NCBI GenBank assembly: GCA_030652335.1
Contig: JAUSAW010000018.1
Span: 143,990-207,989, forward strand
DNA: 64,000 nucleotides
From: Gammaproteobacteria bacterium
Lineage (GTDB): Bacteria; Pseudomonadota; Gammaproteobacteria; Francisellales; CACEW01
Reading direction: 5' to 3'
The translations under genes were made by a program, and so were the position numbers. This document shows, piece after piece, positions 47,471 to 56,291 of this stretch; the stretch's first letter is position 1; each line of letters opens with the position of its first letter. Below the pieces are notes generated by a model. That model did not search any database and was not told the origin of the DNA. It saw nothing but the letters and a program-made list of their open reading frames with translations.

Positions 47471-47506
47471 AAAATAGTGGCTACCTTAGTAGGCAGCCAC
47501 TATTTT
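47471..47506 (-). terminator. Strong hairpin terminator of the chitinase-like gene
   Basis: Perfect 12-bp stem AAAATAGTGGCT / AGCCACTATTTT (47471-47482, 47495-47506) eight bases after the stop. The T-rich end of the stem acts as the U tract on the minus strand. Confidence 0.75.
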
Positions 47507-47514
47507 GAGTTAGG

Positions 47515-49572
47515 CTAAGCTGCAATCGCTGAAAGCTCTTGGCCGACAACAAGCGCAGGCTCTGAACTCTTATGATAAAATGGCAAGGAAGATAATACTG
47601 CACTAGCGCTATGCTCGTGCTCATGCATTGAACTGCCTTTTTCCCATAGGGCTTGAACTTTTTGAGTGCGAGCCACCAGTACATCCACATTTATCTGAAG
47701 CTGATCTGCGCTGACAGCATCGACTGCCTTCTTATGTTGTAGTCCACGCAAGTATTGATAGTTAGCAGATAATTCCACAGCTAAAGCATGCAAATCATTG
47801 GCTTGCTGATGACGACCCATGGTTTTTGCCATCAAGAAATGAACCTGGCTTAGCTGATAAAGCTTGTCTTGAGACTCTGCAAGTTTCGACTCCACAGACT
47901 TACCTCTAAACCAGCTAGAAACACCCTTAGCCAGAACAGCTAACAAGGCCAAACTACCGTCTAAGCTACCTTGATAGTTAGGCGTGGTAAATCTGCCTTC
48001 ATTAATAGCGCTAGATTTTCCTGCGGCTGCAGCCAAAATGGTTTGCACCGCGGCAATAATAGAAAGCGATGAATTGCTCGATACATCTCCAGATGCATCC
48101 CAATACATGACCCCACCATTCGTCACGCCGTAAGTTTCTGTTTTAAATTTGGAAGATTTGACCGTATCAAATGTGGCGGCCGTGAGAGTGCTTTTAGAAT
48201 AACCCCAAGGTGTCATAGTGTCATTACTTGGATAGCTAATAGCCAAATCGGAGGGAGGGGCTGTTCCCGTGCCACACTCTCCCGCAACCAGGCATCTATA
48301 GTCATAATTGCCGTTATTTCCAGGAAATTGACCATCGGAGATAGAGCTAACCGTTTGGTAATGCCCATTATTAACACTGCTGCTAACTACAGCTGTTCTG
48401 GCGTATAAAGGTAAGCCTAGCATTAATTGTTCAGGACTAAAGCCCACGGATCCATAAAGCGCCATAGTGCTGTTAACAGTGTAGAGCTTGTCAGCGGGAT
48501 AAGGATTAGCTGGGTCCCAAAAAACTGGAGATTGATCCGCAAAAGGTTGCCCTACTTCTGCAACATAATAGTCATATGTCATGATTTCAGCATAGTCGAT
48601 AGTCTTAGCGATTATTTCCCAACATGTTTGACTACTGCCAGGATAAGGCACATTAAGGGCTGCAATCTTATCGTCCCCGGCCGGTGCGGCGATACTGAGC
48701 TTATACTGAATCGACTCGCCTGTTTCAGCGAATATCTTAGCAGCCTTAGCATCAAAATATGCTCTGAGCCCAAGCATTAGATTAGTGAAGTGTATTGGAT
48801 CTTGCGGAGTTGCATTTGGGTATTCCCAATCGATATTGATGCCTGTGTACTTTAAGCTATCTACGGCCTCCCCGGCCTTTTTTATAAAATTCTCCATAGC
48901 GCTTGGATCGGCAGCCATCGCGGAAAAAATAGCACCCTGGCCCCAACCACCAAATGATAAAGTCGCATCTAAATAAGGATACTGCTTAAGCATCATGCCA
49001 ATCACAGGTAATTGTTGGCTATCCGCATTGCTATCCAGTGATTTAATGTTGCCTAAAGCATCAAAACCAATGAAGGAGTAATTGATTCTATTAATTTTAT
49101 CAATGGGCAGATTCTTCGCAGGATATTCCCTGCCATACATGTCCCAGCTAGAATAATAAACCACATTGGAATATTTACCGGTAGGGCTTTCGCAAGTAGG
49201 ACAGGCCCCTGCAATAGTAAGTAATTCTGTTCCCGCAGCGCTAGTTACGCTAACCGAAGCTGGATCCATGGGAATATTCAACGGGCCTAAGGCACCGGGA
49301 GCATTATATTGCAGTTGTAAAGAGGCCCCAGCATCGATAGTAAGGCCACCTGCTAGCGCTACAGTATAAGTGTAGGTTAAATTATCTGGATTTACGCTTT
49401 GGGTAATAGTACTGCCGTAGGGAAATAATGCGCCCCAGGGATCTCCACCAATATTGTTATTACTAACGAAGGAAAAACTTTGGATGCTAAGGGGAGCGGT
49501 TCCATTATTTTGCAGGGATAAAGTGGCCCCGCCAGCATAGGGAATTGCAAAGTCGTAGTTTAATCCATTCAT
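47515..49572 (-). CDS. GH18 chitinase-like protein without signal peptide
   Basis: 685 residues. A beta-rich N-terminal module (about 1-122, Gly/Thr/Asn-rich, carbohydrate-binding-like) is followed by a GH18 barrel (about 134-515): LSFGGW (205-210), the catalytic strand GINIDWEYP with acid Glu250 and Asp248, MTYD (331-334), and the closing MYWDAS. The usual DxxDxDxE motif is TxxNxDxE, so the middle Asp is Asn246. A helical region of about 160 residues (525-685) ends the protein. TAA directly precedes the ATG in frame and GGGTGA serves as ribosome site, so no N-terminal export signal is possible. Export by another route, or intracellular action, is inferred. Confidence 0.8.
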   Translation of the reverse strand: MNGLNYDFAIPYAGGATLSLQNNGTAPLSIQSFSFVSNNNIGGDPWGALFPYGSTITQSVNPDNLTYTYTVALAGGLTIDAGASLQLQYNAPGALGPLNIPMDPASVSVTSAAGTELLTIAGACPTCESPTGKYSNVVYYSSWDMYGREYPAKNLPIDKINRINYSFIGFDALGNIKSLDSNADSQQLPVIGMMLKQYPYLDATLSFGGWGQGAIFSAMAADPSAMENFIKKAGEAVDSLKYTGINIDWEYPNATPQDPIHFTNLMLGLRAYFDAKAAKIFAETGESIQYKLSIAAPAGDDKIAALNVPYPGSSQTCWEIIAKTIDYAEIMTYDYYVAEVGQPFADQSPVFWDPANPYPADKLYTVNSTMALYGSVGFSPEQLMLGLPLYARTAVVSSSVNNGHYQTVSSISDGQFPGNNGNYDYRCLVAGECGTGTAPPSDLAISYPSNDTMTPWGYSKSTLTAATFDTVKSSKFKTETYGVTNGGVMYWDASGDVSSNSSLSIIAAVQTILAAAAGKSSAINEGRFTTPNYQGSLDGSLALLAVLAKGVSSWFRGKSVESKLAESQDKLYQLSQVHFLMAKTMGRHQQANDLHALAVELSANYQYLRGLQHKKAVDAVSADQLQINVDVLVARTQKVQALWEKGSSMHEHEHSASAVLSSLPFYHKSSEPALVVGQELSAIAA

Positions 49573-49706
49573 TTAGTAGTCACCCATTTAATTGTATTAT
49601 TATGATCGTAAATTACTAATTTAATACATCCTACTAGGTATGTAAATTTAGTCAATAATAAATTTAATTCGGTTGAAATAACAATTTAAGGAATGAAATA
49701 AATAAA

Positions 49707-49760
49707 TGGCGCGCCCGACAGGAGTCGAACCTGTGACCACCGGTTACGGAAATCGATACT
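49707..49760 (-). pseudogene. 3' fragment of tRNA-Arg(CCG), probable att repeat
   Basis: 54 nt matching the anticodon-arm-to-CCA part of the tRNA at 52091-52167, with only two differences, both near the anticodon stem (49746 and 49753). The 5' acceptor strand and D arm are absent, so it cannot make a tRNA. Same orientation as the full gene, with norZ between them. This is the arrangement left by site-specific integration into a tRNA 3' end. Confidence 0.85.
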
Positions 49761-49775
49761 TTCCGGAGGTCGCCT

Positions 49776-52061
49776 CTATGGCTTGCTAGTTCTTGACATA
49801 AGCAAGGGCAATTTTTTAATGAAATCAATCGCCATCACTACAGCCCCTGCTGTAAATACCACATCGCCAGGAAGCCTCATCCATTGCCAGAAAAGCATGG
49901 TATTATAAAATTCCATACTTCTAGCGTGAGCCAGTCCATGCTCATATACATCCATCAATTGCGCCCAGCCAATTGGGAAGAAGTTGAGAAATATCCATAA
50001 CACTAGCCCAAAATTGTATAACCAGAAAGCCCAGGTGCCCAAACGATCACTCCAGGCTTTTTGATCGCCAGCCGCATAGCGCAGGCAAAAGTATATTAAG
50101 CCAATGGCAAGAAGCCCAAAGGCACCAAATAAAGCCGTATGCGCATGATTTAAGGTTAAAAAGGTTCCATGCTCATAGTAATTGATTAGCGGTGCATTCA
50201 GCGTGCCGCCGCCAAATACCCCAGCACCGACAAAATTCCAGAAAGCCGCACCTAAAATATACAGGTAGGCTACTTTATAAGGGAAATCCGATTGCTTTTT
50301 AATAAGCTGATATTCCCCGATAGCATCGATGATAAGCAGAACCAGAGGTAAAATTTCAATAAAGGAGAACATCGAACCCAATGGGACCCACATACTAGGG
50401 CCGCCTGTCCAATACCAATGATGACCGCTCCCAATAACACCGCCTAAGAAGATAAGGATGGATTCAAATAACAGTGTGCGCTCGGCCAATCGTCGAGAGA
50501 CTAAACCCACTCCCATTAATAGATAAGCAGATGAGGTCGCTGCAAAAAATTCAAACGATTGCTCTACCCATAGATGAACCACCCACCAGCGCCAAAAGTC
50601 CGTTATGGTAAAGGACTTTTCGATACCGGTTAAGGGTATCATTCCGAAACAATATAATATGGCGACGTTGAAGGTACTCGCCCAAAAAAGATGCTCTAGG
50701 CGTATTTTTCCCGTCCAAAATTCGATACTGGCAATCTTCAGACGATCGAAGCTTGGCCACATCCCTCTTAATACAATATAGCTCCATAAGAACAGGCCTA
50801 GACAAAAGCCAATCTGCCATAGTCGACCTAACTGAATATACGATAAGCCTTGATTACCAATCCAAAACCATGATCGCTGAATAATACCCATGATTCCAAG
50901 ATAATCACCTACTAATGCTCCAATAACCACAAGTGCCGTTACCCAAAACAATATATCGATTAATACACCTTGATGCTTAGCTTCCTTGCCACTAATGATA
51001 GGGGCAAGAAAAATAGCGGCACTAATCCATGAAAGTACAATCCATACAATCGGGGTTTGCGTATGAATATCGCGCAAGAAATTAAAGGGTAAATACGCAT
51101 CGATATGCAGGCCATAGAAATTGTTGCGTTCATAATAATAGTGGGCCATAAAAATGCCCGCACAGATTTGCAATAATAAAACCGCTACAGCGGCTAAAAA
51201 ATATTTACCCACTTTTCTTTGGCTTGAAGTTAAAGGGGAAAAATTTAAAAATATAGGCGTTTTTTCTGCACTATCTTCCCCTCCCAGATAGCGATGGTAA
51301 ATATAGAGCACCGCACCAAAACCAAAAAATACAAAACAGTAGGAGACCCATGTCCAATAGAAGGTGGCTGCTGTTGGGGTGTTGCCTACACTAGGCTCAT
51401 ACGGCCAATTATTCGTATAACTAAAGTTTTGCCCAGGGCGATGCGCCACCGTGGTAATGGAAGAATAAATGAGAAAATCGGCAGTTTGCAATGCGGTTTT
51501 GGGGTTTAAGCTATAGGCTTTAGTCCAGCCTTTCTGAAAATTGTTGGTCATCAGCGACTGAGAAATTTCAGTTTGAAGTTGCATAACAGCCGCCGACACT
51601 GCAGGCGTTAGCGTAGTGGTCGTAGTTGAAAGATTAATATTTTGTAGCGATTGTTGCATTATTTTCTGAGCAAGATATTGGTCTTGATCAGGAAGCTGCT
51701 TGAAGGGTTTACCAAACTGTTGCTCGGCAATAGTATTTTCGGTAAGAGAGCCTAGCTCCACTAAATACTCTGCCGTATAGTCCTCTCCAAAATAAGACCC
51801 CATTCCATATAAGCTGCCATAGTCCATAAGATCGGCTTGTTGAAATCCGGCCTTACCGTCGACAATATCATCTTGGGTCATTAGAGTTTGACCGCTTGGT
51901 GTTATAAAAGACTGGGGTAATGGTGGCGCCATTTGATAGGTTTTAACGGCACCCCACGTTACCAGAGAAAAGCATAAGATGGCTGTGATGAGTAAGAGCC
52001 ATTTAAGAACGCTGGATACCGGATCAGGATGTGTATCAAGTGTAAGATTATTGACCGACAT
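49776..52061 (-). CDS. norZ: Quinol-dependent nitric oxide reductase
   Basis: 761 residues, single-chain qNOR that reduces NO to N2O with electrons from quinol at the inner membrane. An N-terminal membrane anchor (WLLLITAILCFSLVTWGAVKTY) is followed by a periplasmic domain with DLMDYGSLYGMGSYFGEDY and PSVGNTP. The catalytic NorB core of about 12 helices has haem and non-haem iron histidines in RWWVVHLWVEQSFEF, GSGHHWYWTGGP and LNHAHTALFGAFG. No denitrification genes adjoin it, so NO detoxification (for example host-derived NO) is the probable role. It starts 29 bases after the 3' end of tRNA-Arg(CCG) and stops 15 bases before the tRNA fragment, so it fills the islet alone. Confidence 0.92.
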   Translation of the reverse strand: MSVNNLTLDTHPDPVSSVLKWLLLITAILCFSLVTWGAVKTYQMAPPLPQSFITPSGQTLMTQDDIVDGKAGFQQADLMDYGSLYGMGSYFGEDYTAEYLVELGSLTENTIAEQQFGKPFKQLPDQDQYLAQKIMQQSLQNINLSTTTTTLTPAVSAAVMQLQTEISQSLMTNNFQKGWTKAYSLNPKTALQTADFLIYSSITTVAHRPGQNFSYTNNWPYEPSVGNTPTAATFYWTWVSYCFVFFGFGAVLYIYHRYLGGEDSAEKTPIFLNFSPLTSSQRKVGKYFLAAVAVLLLQICAGIFMAHYYYERNNFYGLHIDAYLPFNFLRDIHTQTPIVWIVLSWISAAIFLAPIISGKEAKHQGVLIDILFWVTALVVIGALVGDYLGIMGIIQRSWFWIGNQGLSYIQLGRLWQIGFCLGLFLWSYIVLRGMWPSFDRLKIASIEFWTGKIRLEHLFWASTFNVAILYCFGMIPLTGIEKSFTITDFWRWWVVHLWVEQSFEFFAATSSAYLLMGVGLVSRRLAERTLLFESILIFLGGVIGSGHHWYWTGGPSMWVPLGSMFSFIEILPLVLLIIDAIGEYQLIKKQSDFPYKVAYLYILGAAFWNFVGAGVFGGGTLNAPLINYYEHGTFLTLNHAHTALFGAFGLLAIGLIYFCLRYAAGDQKAWSDRLGTWAFWLYNFGLVLWIFLNFFPIGWAQLMDVYEHGLAHARSMEFYNTMLFWQWMRLPGDVVFTAGAVVMAIDFIKKLPLLMSRTSKP

Positions 52062-52090
52062 TATAGAGGCCCCTAAATAAACCTAATGAA

Positions 52091-52167
52091 TGGCGCGCCC
52101 GACAGGAGTCGAACCTGTGACCACCGGTTTCGGAAACCGATACTCTATCCAACTGAGCTACGGGCGC
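52091..52167 (-). tRNA. tRNA-Arg (anticodon CCG)
   Basis: 77 nt. Acceptor GCGCCCG/CGGGCGC, D arm GCTCAGTTGGATAGAG, anticodon loop TTCCGAA giving CCG, variable loop, T arm CACAG-GTTCGACTC-CTGTC, discriminator G and encoded CCA. Its 3' 54 nt recur at 49707-49760. Confidence 0.97.
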
Positions 52168-52264
52168 TTAAGCGGGCTATCTTAGCATAGAATTTAGGAT
52201 GGCAATATACTAAAAACATAGCCTATACCAGCATAGCATTTATTAAGGCATTAACTGACCCAAG

Positions 52265-52903
52265 CTAACTAGGCTCAAAGCCTATTTTAATATGGGAATC
52301 GGGAAGACTAATAGTCAGCCCTCTACCCTTTGTCGCCATGGCTTTTACAGCGCTGAAACATATAGCCATAGCGCTATCAGCCTCTGGTGAATCATAAGCT
52401 TCTGCAGAAACAATTTTTGGCTTAGACCTTAAAACCTTTTCTTCTTCTACGATCAATCGCAAACCGTTTACTGTCGGTTCAGCTAAAAGCGCTTCATCTT
52501 TATCACCAACAAACTTCATTGAATAAGGGCTAGCTTGGAGCGCTAATTTATGAGTAGAAGCGGGCAAAGAAAACATATTATCTCTTAGATCGATATTAAG
52601 CATGACCTTAATATCCAAGCCATCACTTGCTAAAATTTCTAACATTTCCGTCATAATTTCGCGTAGTTTCACAAAGATGATTTTAATATCGGATATACTT
52701 AAATCTAATTCTGTTAAATCAAGACCTATAAATTTATGGGTCTTATATTGCTCCACAAGTTCGTCCATATCGTATGATTTTATAAAAAAATTTAGGACTT
52801 GTTCAATATTCACACGCAACCCACCATACATGCCATACATACCAGAACACACTTGTCCTGGTTTAAAATACCCTTCTGGGCTCAAGGTAAATCCATATGC
52901 CAT
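52265..52903 (-). CDS. Protein of unknown function
   Basis: 212 residues. An excellent ribosome site (GGAGG, six bases) supports it. The N-terminus is Gly/Tyr/Met-rich (GQVCSGMYGMYGGLRV), then alternating helix and strand with LIGLDL-type leucines (FIGLDLTELDLSISDIKI), an acidic middle (GDKDEALLAEPTVNG) and a C-terminal strand-rich end. No signal peptide or membrane segment. No family recognised. Monocistronic, upstream of tRNA-Arg(CCG) on the same strand. Confidence 0.6.
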   Translation of the reverse strand: MAYGFTLSPEGYFKPGQVCSGMYGMYGGLRVNIEQVLNFFIKSYDMDELVEQYKTHKFIGLDLTELDLSISDIKIIFVKLREIMTEMLEILASDGLDIKVMLNIDLRDNMFSLPASTHKLALQASPYSMKFVGDKDEALLAEPTVNGLRLIVEEEKVLRSKPKIVSAEAYDSPEADSAMAICFSAVKAMATKGRGLTISLPDSHIKIGFEPS

Positions 52904-52974
52904 TTCACGCCTCCATTAAATAACCTAATTTTAATGCATAAAGCTTAAGAAAATCTTAAAACTCAATTTCAAAG

Positions 52975-53006
52975 CAAAAAAAAAAAGCCCAGCATAACTG
53001 GGCCTT
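52975..53006 (-). terminator. Rho-independent terminator
   Basis: Stem GCCCAG/CTGGGC (52987-52992, 52998-53003) followed on the minus strand by at least ten T. Ends the membrane-protein gene at 53019. Confidence 0.85.
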
Positions 53007-53018
53007 GGATTTTACAGA

Positions 53019-53732
53019 TTAAGCTATAGATGATTTAGCCAACTCTATGGCTACACGACCTTCATGATCAGTATTATTTAAGAAAGTATTAGAAAATCTT
53101 CTAACTGGAACGACAGGAGGCATCTCGACAGAAACCACCTCAGATGGCGCCTCATAATCATTATTAACCACGGTTTTAGTTAGCTCTATACCAGGTGCAC
53201 CTGGGTTCCACGTAGGAGTAGTAGAATCAAGACCAGCAGACAGCACGATAGGCTCCACAACTACTGACTTAGGTGCCTCGTCCGAAAGCAAAGGAGTCGC
53301 TAAATCGTCGGATTCTGCCTTAGCAGCCTGAGGGCCTCTACAATACTTTTTGTAACCATACACCGCTGCACCTACCACTGCGGCAACTGCAATAATACCC
53401 ACCATCCCTATCCTTGATTCATTATTTATATCACATGAATTTTGATAGTCACCCATAATTGAGCTGATAGTCGATGCCGCTGGAGCATCTATGTTATTCG
53501 TTATAATGGTTAGATTGCTTCCGCAAGACCGTTCCAGGCAGGAGTATGTACTAAGAAAAGTGGTAGCATTATTAGTAACATTGGTTAGCAATAGGCCAGC
53601 CTTATTTTGGATATCCACCCATGCATCTTCACAACCGGTAGAATCTGGATTCGAACAACTTGTACTATAACAAATCGCCCTATAAAGATTGCCCAAGGTA
53701 TCAATAGCCGATTGATCAAATAGTCCATGCAT
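53019..53732 (-). CDS. Single-span membrane protein with Cys-rich N-terminal domain
   Basis: 237 residues, unrecognised. The N-terminal 105 residues hold seven Cys (CYSTSC, GCEDAW, YSCLERSC, NSCDI) and several Asn-x-Ser/Thr sites, as in an extracytoplasmic disulfide-bonded domain, although there is no cleavable signal. One membrane span (about 109-126, GMVGIIAVAAVVGAAVYG) is followed by YKKYCR, a positive-inside cue. The C-terminal 110 residues are acidic, Pro/Val-rich and probably disordered. GGAG precedes the ATG. Topology suggests a type III membrane protein. A role at a host membrane is a guess. Confidence 0.6.
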   Translation of the reverse strand: MHGLFDQSAIDTLGNLYRAICYSTSCSNPDSTGCEDAWVDIQNKAGLLLTNVTNNATTFLSTYSCLERSCGSNLTIITNNIDAPAASTISSIMGDYQNSCDINNESRIGMVGIIAVAAVVGAAVYGYKKYCRGPQAAKAESDDLATPLLSDEAPKSVVVEPIVLSAGLDSTTPTWNPGAPGIELTKTVVNNDYEAPSEVVSVEMPPVVPVRRFSNTFLNNTDHEGRVAIELAKSSIA

Positions 53733-53866
53733 TATGTTGCTCCATTTATTGCTTAACTAAGGTTATTATACAGGCAATGATTGCTGTAACATATAGTTAA
53801 ATCATTTATTTGTAATCATTTAAATGATTTTAATTTTTAAACAAGCTTCCATGCACATCCTTCATT

Positions 53867-56101
53867 ATGGGCCCTAATTCATGTAAAATGGCCGCTCATC
53901 GTTTTATTTGGAATAGCAACTTGAACCCCATTACCGCCTCCTTAAATAGCAAACAAGCCGAAGCCGTTACCGCCCCCAATCAACATATGTTGGTCTTAGC
54001 AGGCGCAGGCTCTGGCAAAACCCGAGTATTGGTGCATCGCTTAGCTTGGCTATTCGAACACGAAAATATCTCGCCATTTCGAGTGTTAGCCGTAACCTTT
54101 ACCAATAAGGCCGCAGGTGCATTGCGTTCCAGGATCGAAGATTTATTTCATTGCTCGACCCAAGGCATGTGGATCGGCACCTTTCACGGCATCGCCCATC
54201 GCTTGCTACGCATGCATTATGAACAGGCTGGATTACCACAGACTTTTCAGATTTTGGATAGCGATGACCAATACCGGCAAATTCGCCGGGTACTAAAAAG
54301 CTTAAACATCGATGAAGCCCAATGGCCACCTAAAGAATCTCAACGCTTTATCAACAATCAAAAAGACCAAGGCTTAAGACCTGGACAAATCTCGGGTTAT
54401 CAAGACCCCAATAAAGCCATGCAGGTTAAAATTTACGATGCCTATGAAAGACTCTGCGCGCAAAATCAAGTCATCGATTTCGCCGAATTATTACTGCGCG
54501 CCTATGATTTATGGCATAAAAATCCCGCTCTGCTTAAAGAATATAGACAGCGCTTTCAACATATTCTGGTCGATGAGTTTCAGGATACCAATACCATCCA
54601 ATACGCCTGGCTTAAAATGCTGGTCGATGAAAATAATGTGATGATGGCGGTAGGTGATGACGATCAGTCTATTTATGGCTGGCGTGGTGCGCAAATTGAA
54701 AATATCCATCGCTTCCAACACGACTTTCCGAATGTAAAAACTGTCCGCCTCGAGCAAAACTATCGTTCCACCAAAACCATTCTAGCCGCGGCCAATGCCG
54801 TTATCAGTCATAATACCGATCGCCTAGGCAAAGAATTGTGGACCGATGGCGAGGCTGGTACACCCATTCTGCTTTATGCGGCATTTAATGAATTGGATGA
54901 AGCCCGGTTTATCGTATCGCGCATTCAGCAAGCCATTGAACAAAACTATAAACGCGACGAAATAGCCATACTCTATCGCTCTAATGCTCAATCCAGGGTA
55001 TTAGAAGAAGCGCTTATTCATGCCGGAGTGCCTTATCGGATCTATGGCGGCCTACGATTCTTCGAACGCGCCGAAATTAAAATAGCCCTGGCCTATTTGC
55101 GCTTATTAGTCACCCCAGAAGATGACCCAGCTTTCGAACGCATCGTCAATGTTCCTGCTCGCGGCCTTGGTGACAAAACCTTAGATAGCATCCGCGAACT
55201 GGCGAAACAAAATCAGTGCCCGCTCTGGCAAGCCTCTAAAATCATGCTGGAACAAAACTTATTGCCTGGACGCGCGGCAAATGCCTTAGGTCTATTCGTC
55301 AATCTTATCGAAACGATGGCCGCCAGCGTTAAAGATTTACCGCTTAAAGAACAGTTCGAGCAGGTACTACAGGCCAGCGGTTTAATTGAGCTTTATGAAA
55401 ATGATCGCGATGAAAAAAACGAAGGCCGCCTAGAAAACTTAGCGGAACTCGTTACAGCTGCCAGCCAGTATGCCCCAGAACAGCTCGACAATATGACCCC
55501 GCTATCGGCCTTCTTAGCTCACGCCGTATTAGAATCCGGCGAAGCCCAGGCTGAAGCCTATGAAACCTGCGTGCAGTTAATGACCTTACATTCTTCCAAA
55601 GGCTTAGAATTCCCACTAGTATTTATCGCCGGCATGGAAGACGAGCTATTTCCTGCTCGTGCCAGCATGGAAGACCATAAGCGCCTAGAGGAAGAACGCA
55701 GGCTTTGCTATGTGGGCATGACTCGCGCTATGCGCCGCCTAGTGATTACCTATTCCGAATACCGCCGACTGTATGGTGAAAATAAAATGCATACCCCATC
55801 GCGCTTCTTGCGGGAAATCCCTAAGACCTGCCTGGAAGAAGTGCGAATGAAAACCAGCATCACCAGCCCAGTTTCCCTGCAAAGCGGCAACGAACGACGC
55901 TTTATCAGCTCCGCGCCCGGCTTAAAAAGCGATGATGGAGTCTGGCATGTAGGCCAGATGGTCGCCCACGATAAGTTCGGCGAGGGTGTGATCATCAATT
56001 ACGAAGGCACAGGCCCCCAAGCTAGGGTACAGGTTAAATTTAAAACTACCGGCATTAAGTGGCTGGTAGCGGCTTATGCCAACCTAAAGGCTGGCGCTTA
56101 A
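53867..56101 (+). CDS. uvrD: DNA helicase II
   Basis: 744 residues as drawn. SF1A helicase for mismatch and nucleotide excision repair. LVLAGAGSGKTRVLVHR (Walker A), FTNKAA, GTFHGIAHRLLR, ILVDEFQDTN, GDDDQSIYGWRGA, NYRST, TLHSSKGLEF, and EERRLCYVGMTRA, in order. The C-terminus has the Tudor-like KFGEGVIINYEGTG and VQVKF that binds RNA polymerase. The N-terminus is uncertain: besides 53867, an ATG at 53888 or a TTG at 53921, closely preceded by TTGGA, would match the usual UvrD start better. Confidence 0.94.
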   Translation: MGPNSCKMAAHRFIWNSNLNPITASLNSKQAEAVTAPNQHMLVLAGAGSGKTRVLVHRLAWLFEHENISPFRVLAVTFTNKAAGALRSRIEDLFHCSTQGMWIGTFHGIAHRLLRMHYEQAGLPQTFQILDSDDQYRQIRRVLKSLNIDEAQWPPKESQRFINNQKDQGLRPGQISGYQDPNKAMQVKIYDAYERLCAQNQVIDFAELLLRAYDLWHKNPALLKEYRQRFQHILVDEFQDTNTIQYAWLKMLVDENNVMMAVGDDDQSIYGWRGAQIENIHRFQHDFPNVKTVRLEQNYRSTKTILAAANAVISHNTDRLGKELWTDGEAGTPILLYAAFNELDEARFIVSRIQQAIEQNYKRDEIAILYRSNAQSRVLEEALIHAGVPYRIYGGLRFFERAEIKIALAYLRLLVTPEDDPAFERIVNVPARGLGDKTLDSIRELAKQNQCPLWQASKIMLEQNLLPGRAANALGLFVNLIETMAASVKDLPLKEQFEQVLQASGLIELYENDRDEKNEGRLENLAELVTAASQYAPEQLDNMTPLSAFLAHAVLESGEAQAEAYETCVQLMTLHSSKGLEFPLVFIAGMEDELFPARASMEDHKRLEEERRLCYVGMTRAMRRLVITYSEYRRLYGENKMHTPSRFLREIPKTCLEEVRMKTSITSPVSLQSGNERRFISSAPGLKSDDGVWHVGQMVAHDKFGEGVIINYEGTGPQARVQVKFKTTGIKWLVAAYANLKAGA

Positions 56102-56120
56102 AACAATACGCGATTAATGC

Positions 56121-56149
56121 TTGACAGGGCGCCCTAAACGCAATAAGAT
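56121..56149 (+). promoter_or_regulatory. Sigma-70 promoter of tRNA-Arg(ACG)
   Basis: TTGACA (56121-56126), a 17-base spacer, and TAAGAT (56144-56149). Transcription would start near 56157, leaving a leader of nearly 60 nt before the tRNA. Confidence 0.7.
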
Positions 56150-56170
56150 TCGGCATCGTTTTGCTTGATC

Positions 56171-56192
56171 TGCCATCTTTCTTCTCCGTTGG
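56171..56192. other. 22-nt segment identical to the histone-like gene leader
   Basis: Identical to 12312-12333 over 22 nt and located in the leader of tRNA-Arg(ACG). No coding continuation of the histone-like gene follows here. Confidence 0.6.
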
Positions 56193-56214
56193 GCGCCAAG
56201 CAGGACAATACTGC

Positions 56215-56291
56215 GCGCCCGTAGCTCAGCTGGATAGAGTACATGGCTACGAACCATGCGGTCGGGAGTTCGACTCTCTCCGGGCGCGCCA
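56215..56291 (+). tRNA. tRNA-Arg (anticodon ACG), integration site
   Basis: 77 nt. Acceptor GCGCCCG/CGGGCGC, D arm GCTCAGCTGGATAGAG, anticodon loop CTACGAA giving ACG, T arm GGGAG-TTCGACT-CTCTC, discriminator G and encoded CCA. The integrase gene on the other strand ends inside it, marking this as the attachment site of the element to the right. Confidence 0.97.

Noticed and set aside
49707..49760. Functional tRNA gene
   Set aside because: Only the anticodon arm to CCA is present; the 5' acceptor strand and D arm are missing, and two changes fall at the anticodon stem.
50551..50820. 89-codon alternative frame inside norZ
   Set aside because: Overlaps a conserved membrane core with catalytic histidines; no independent start signal.
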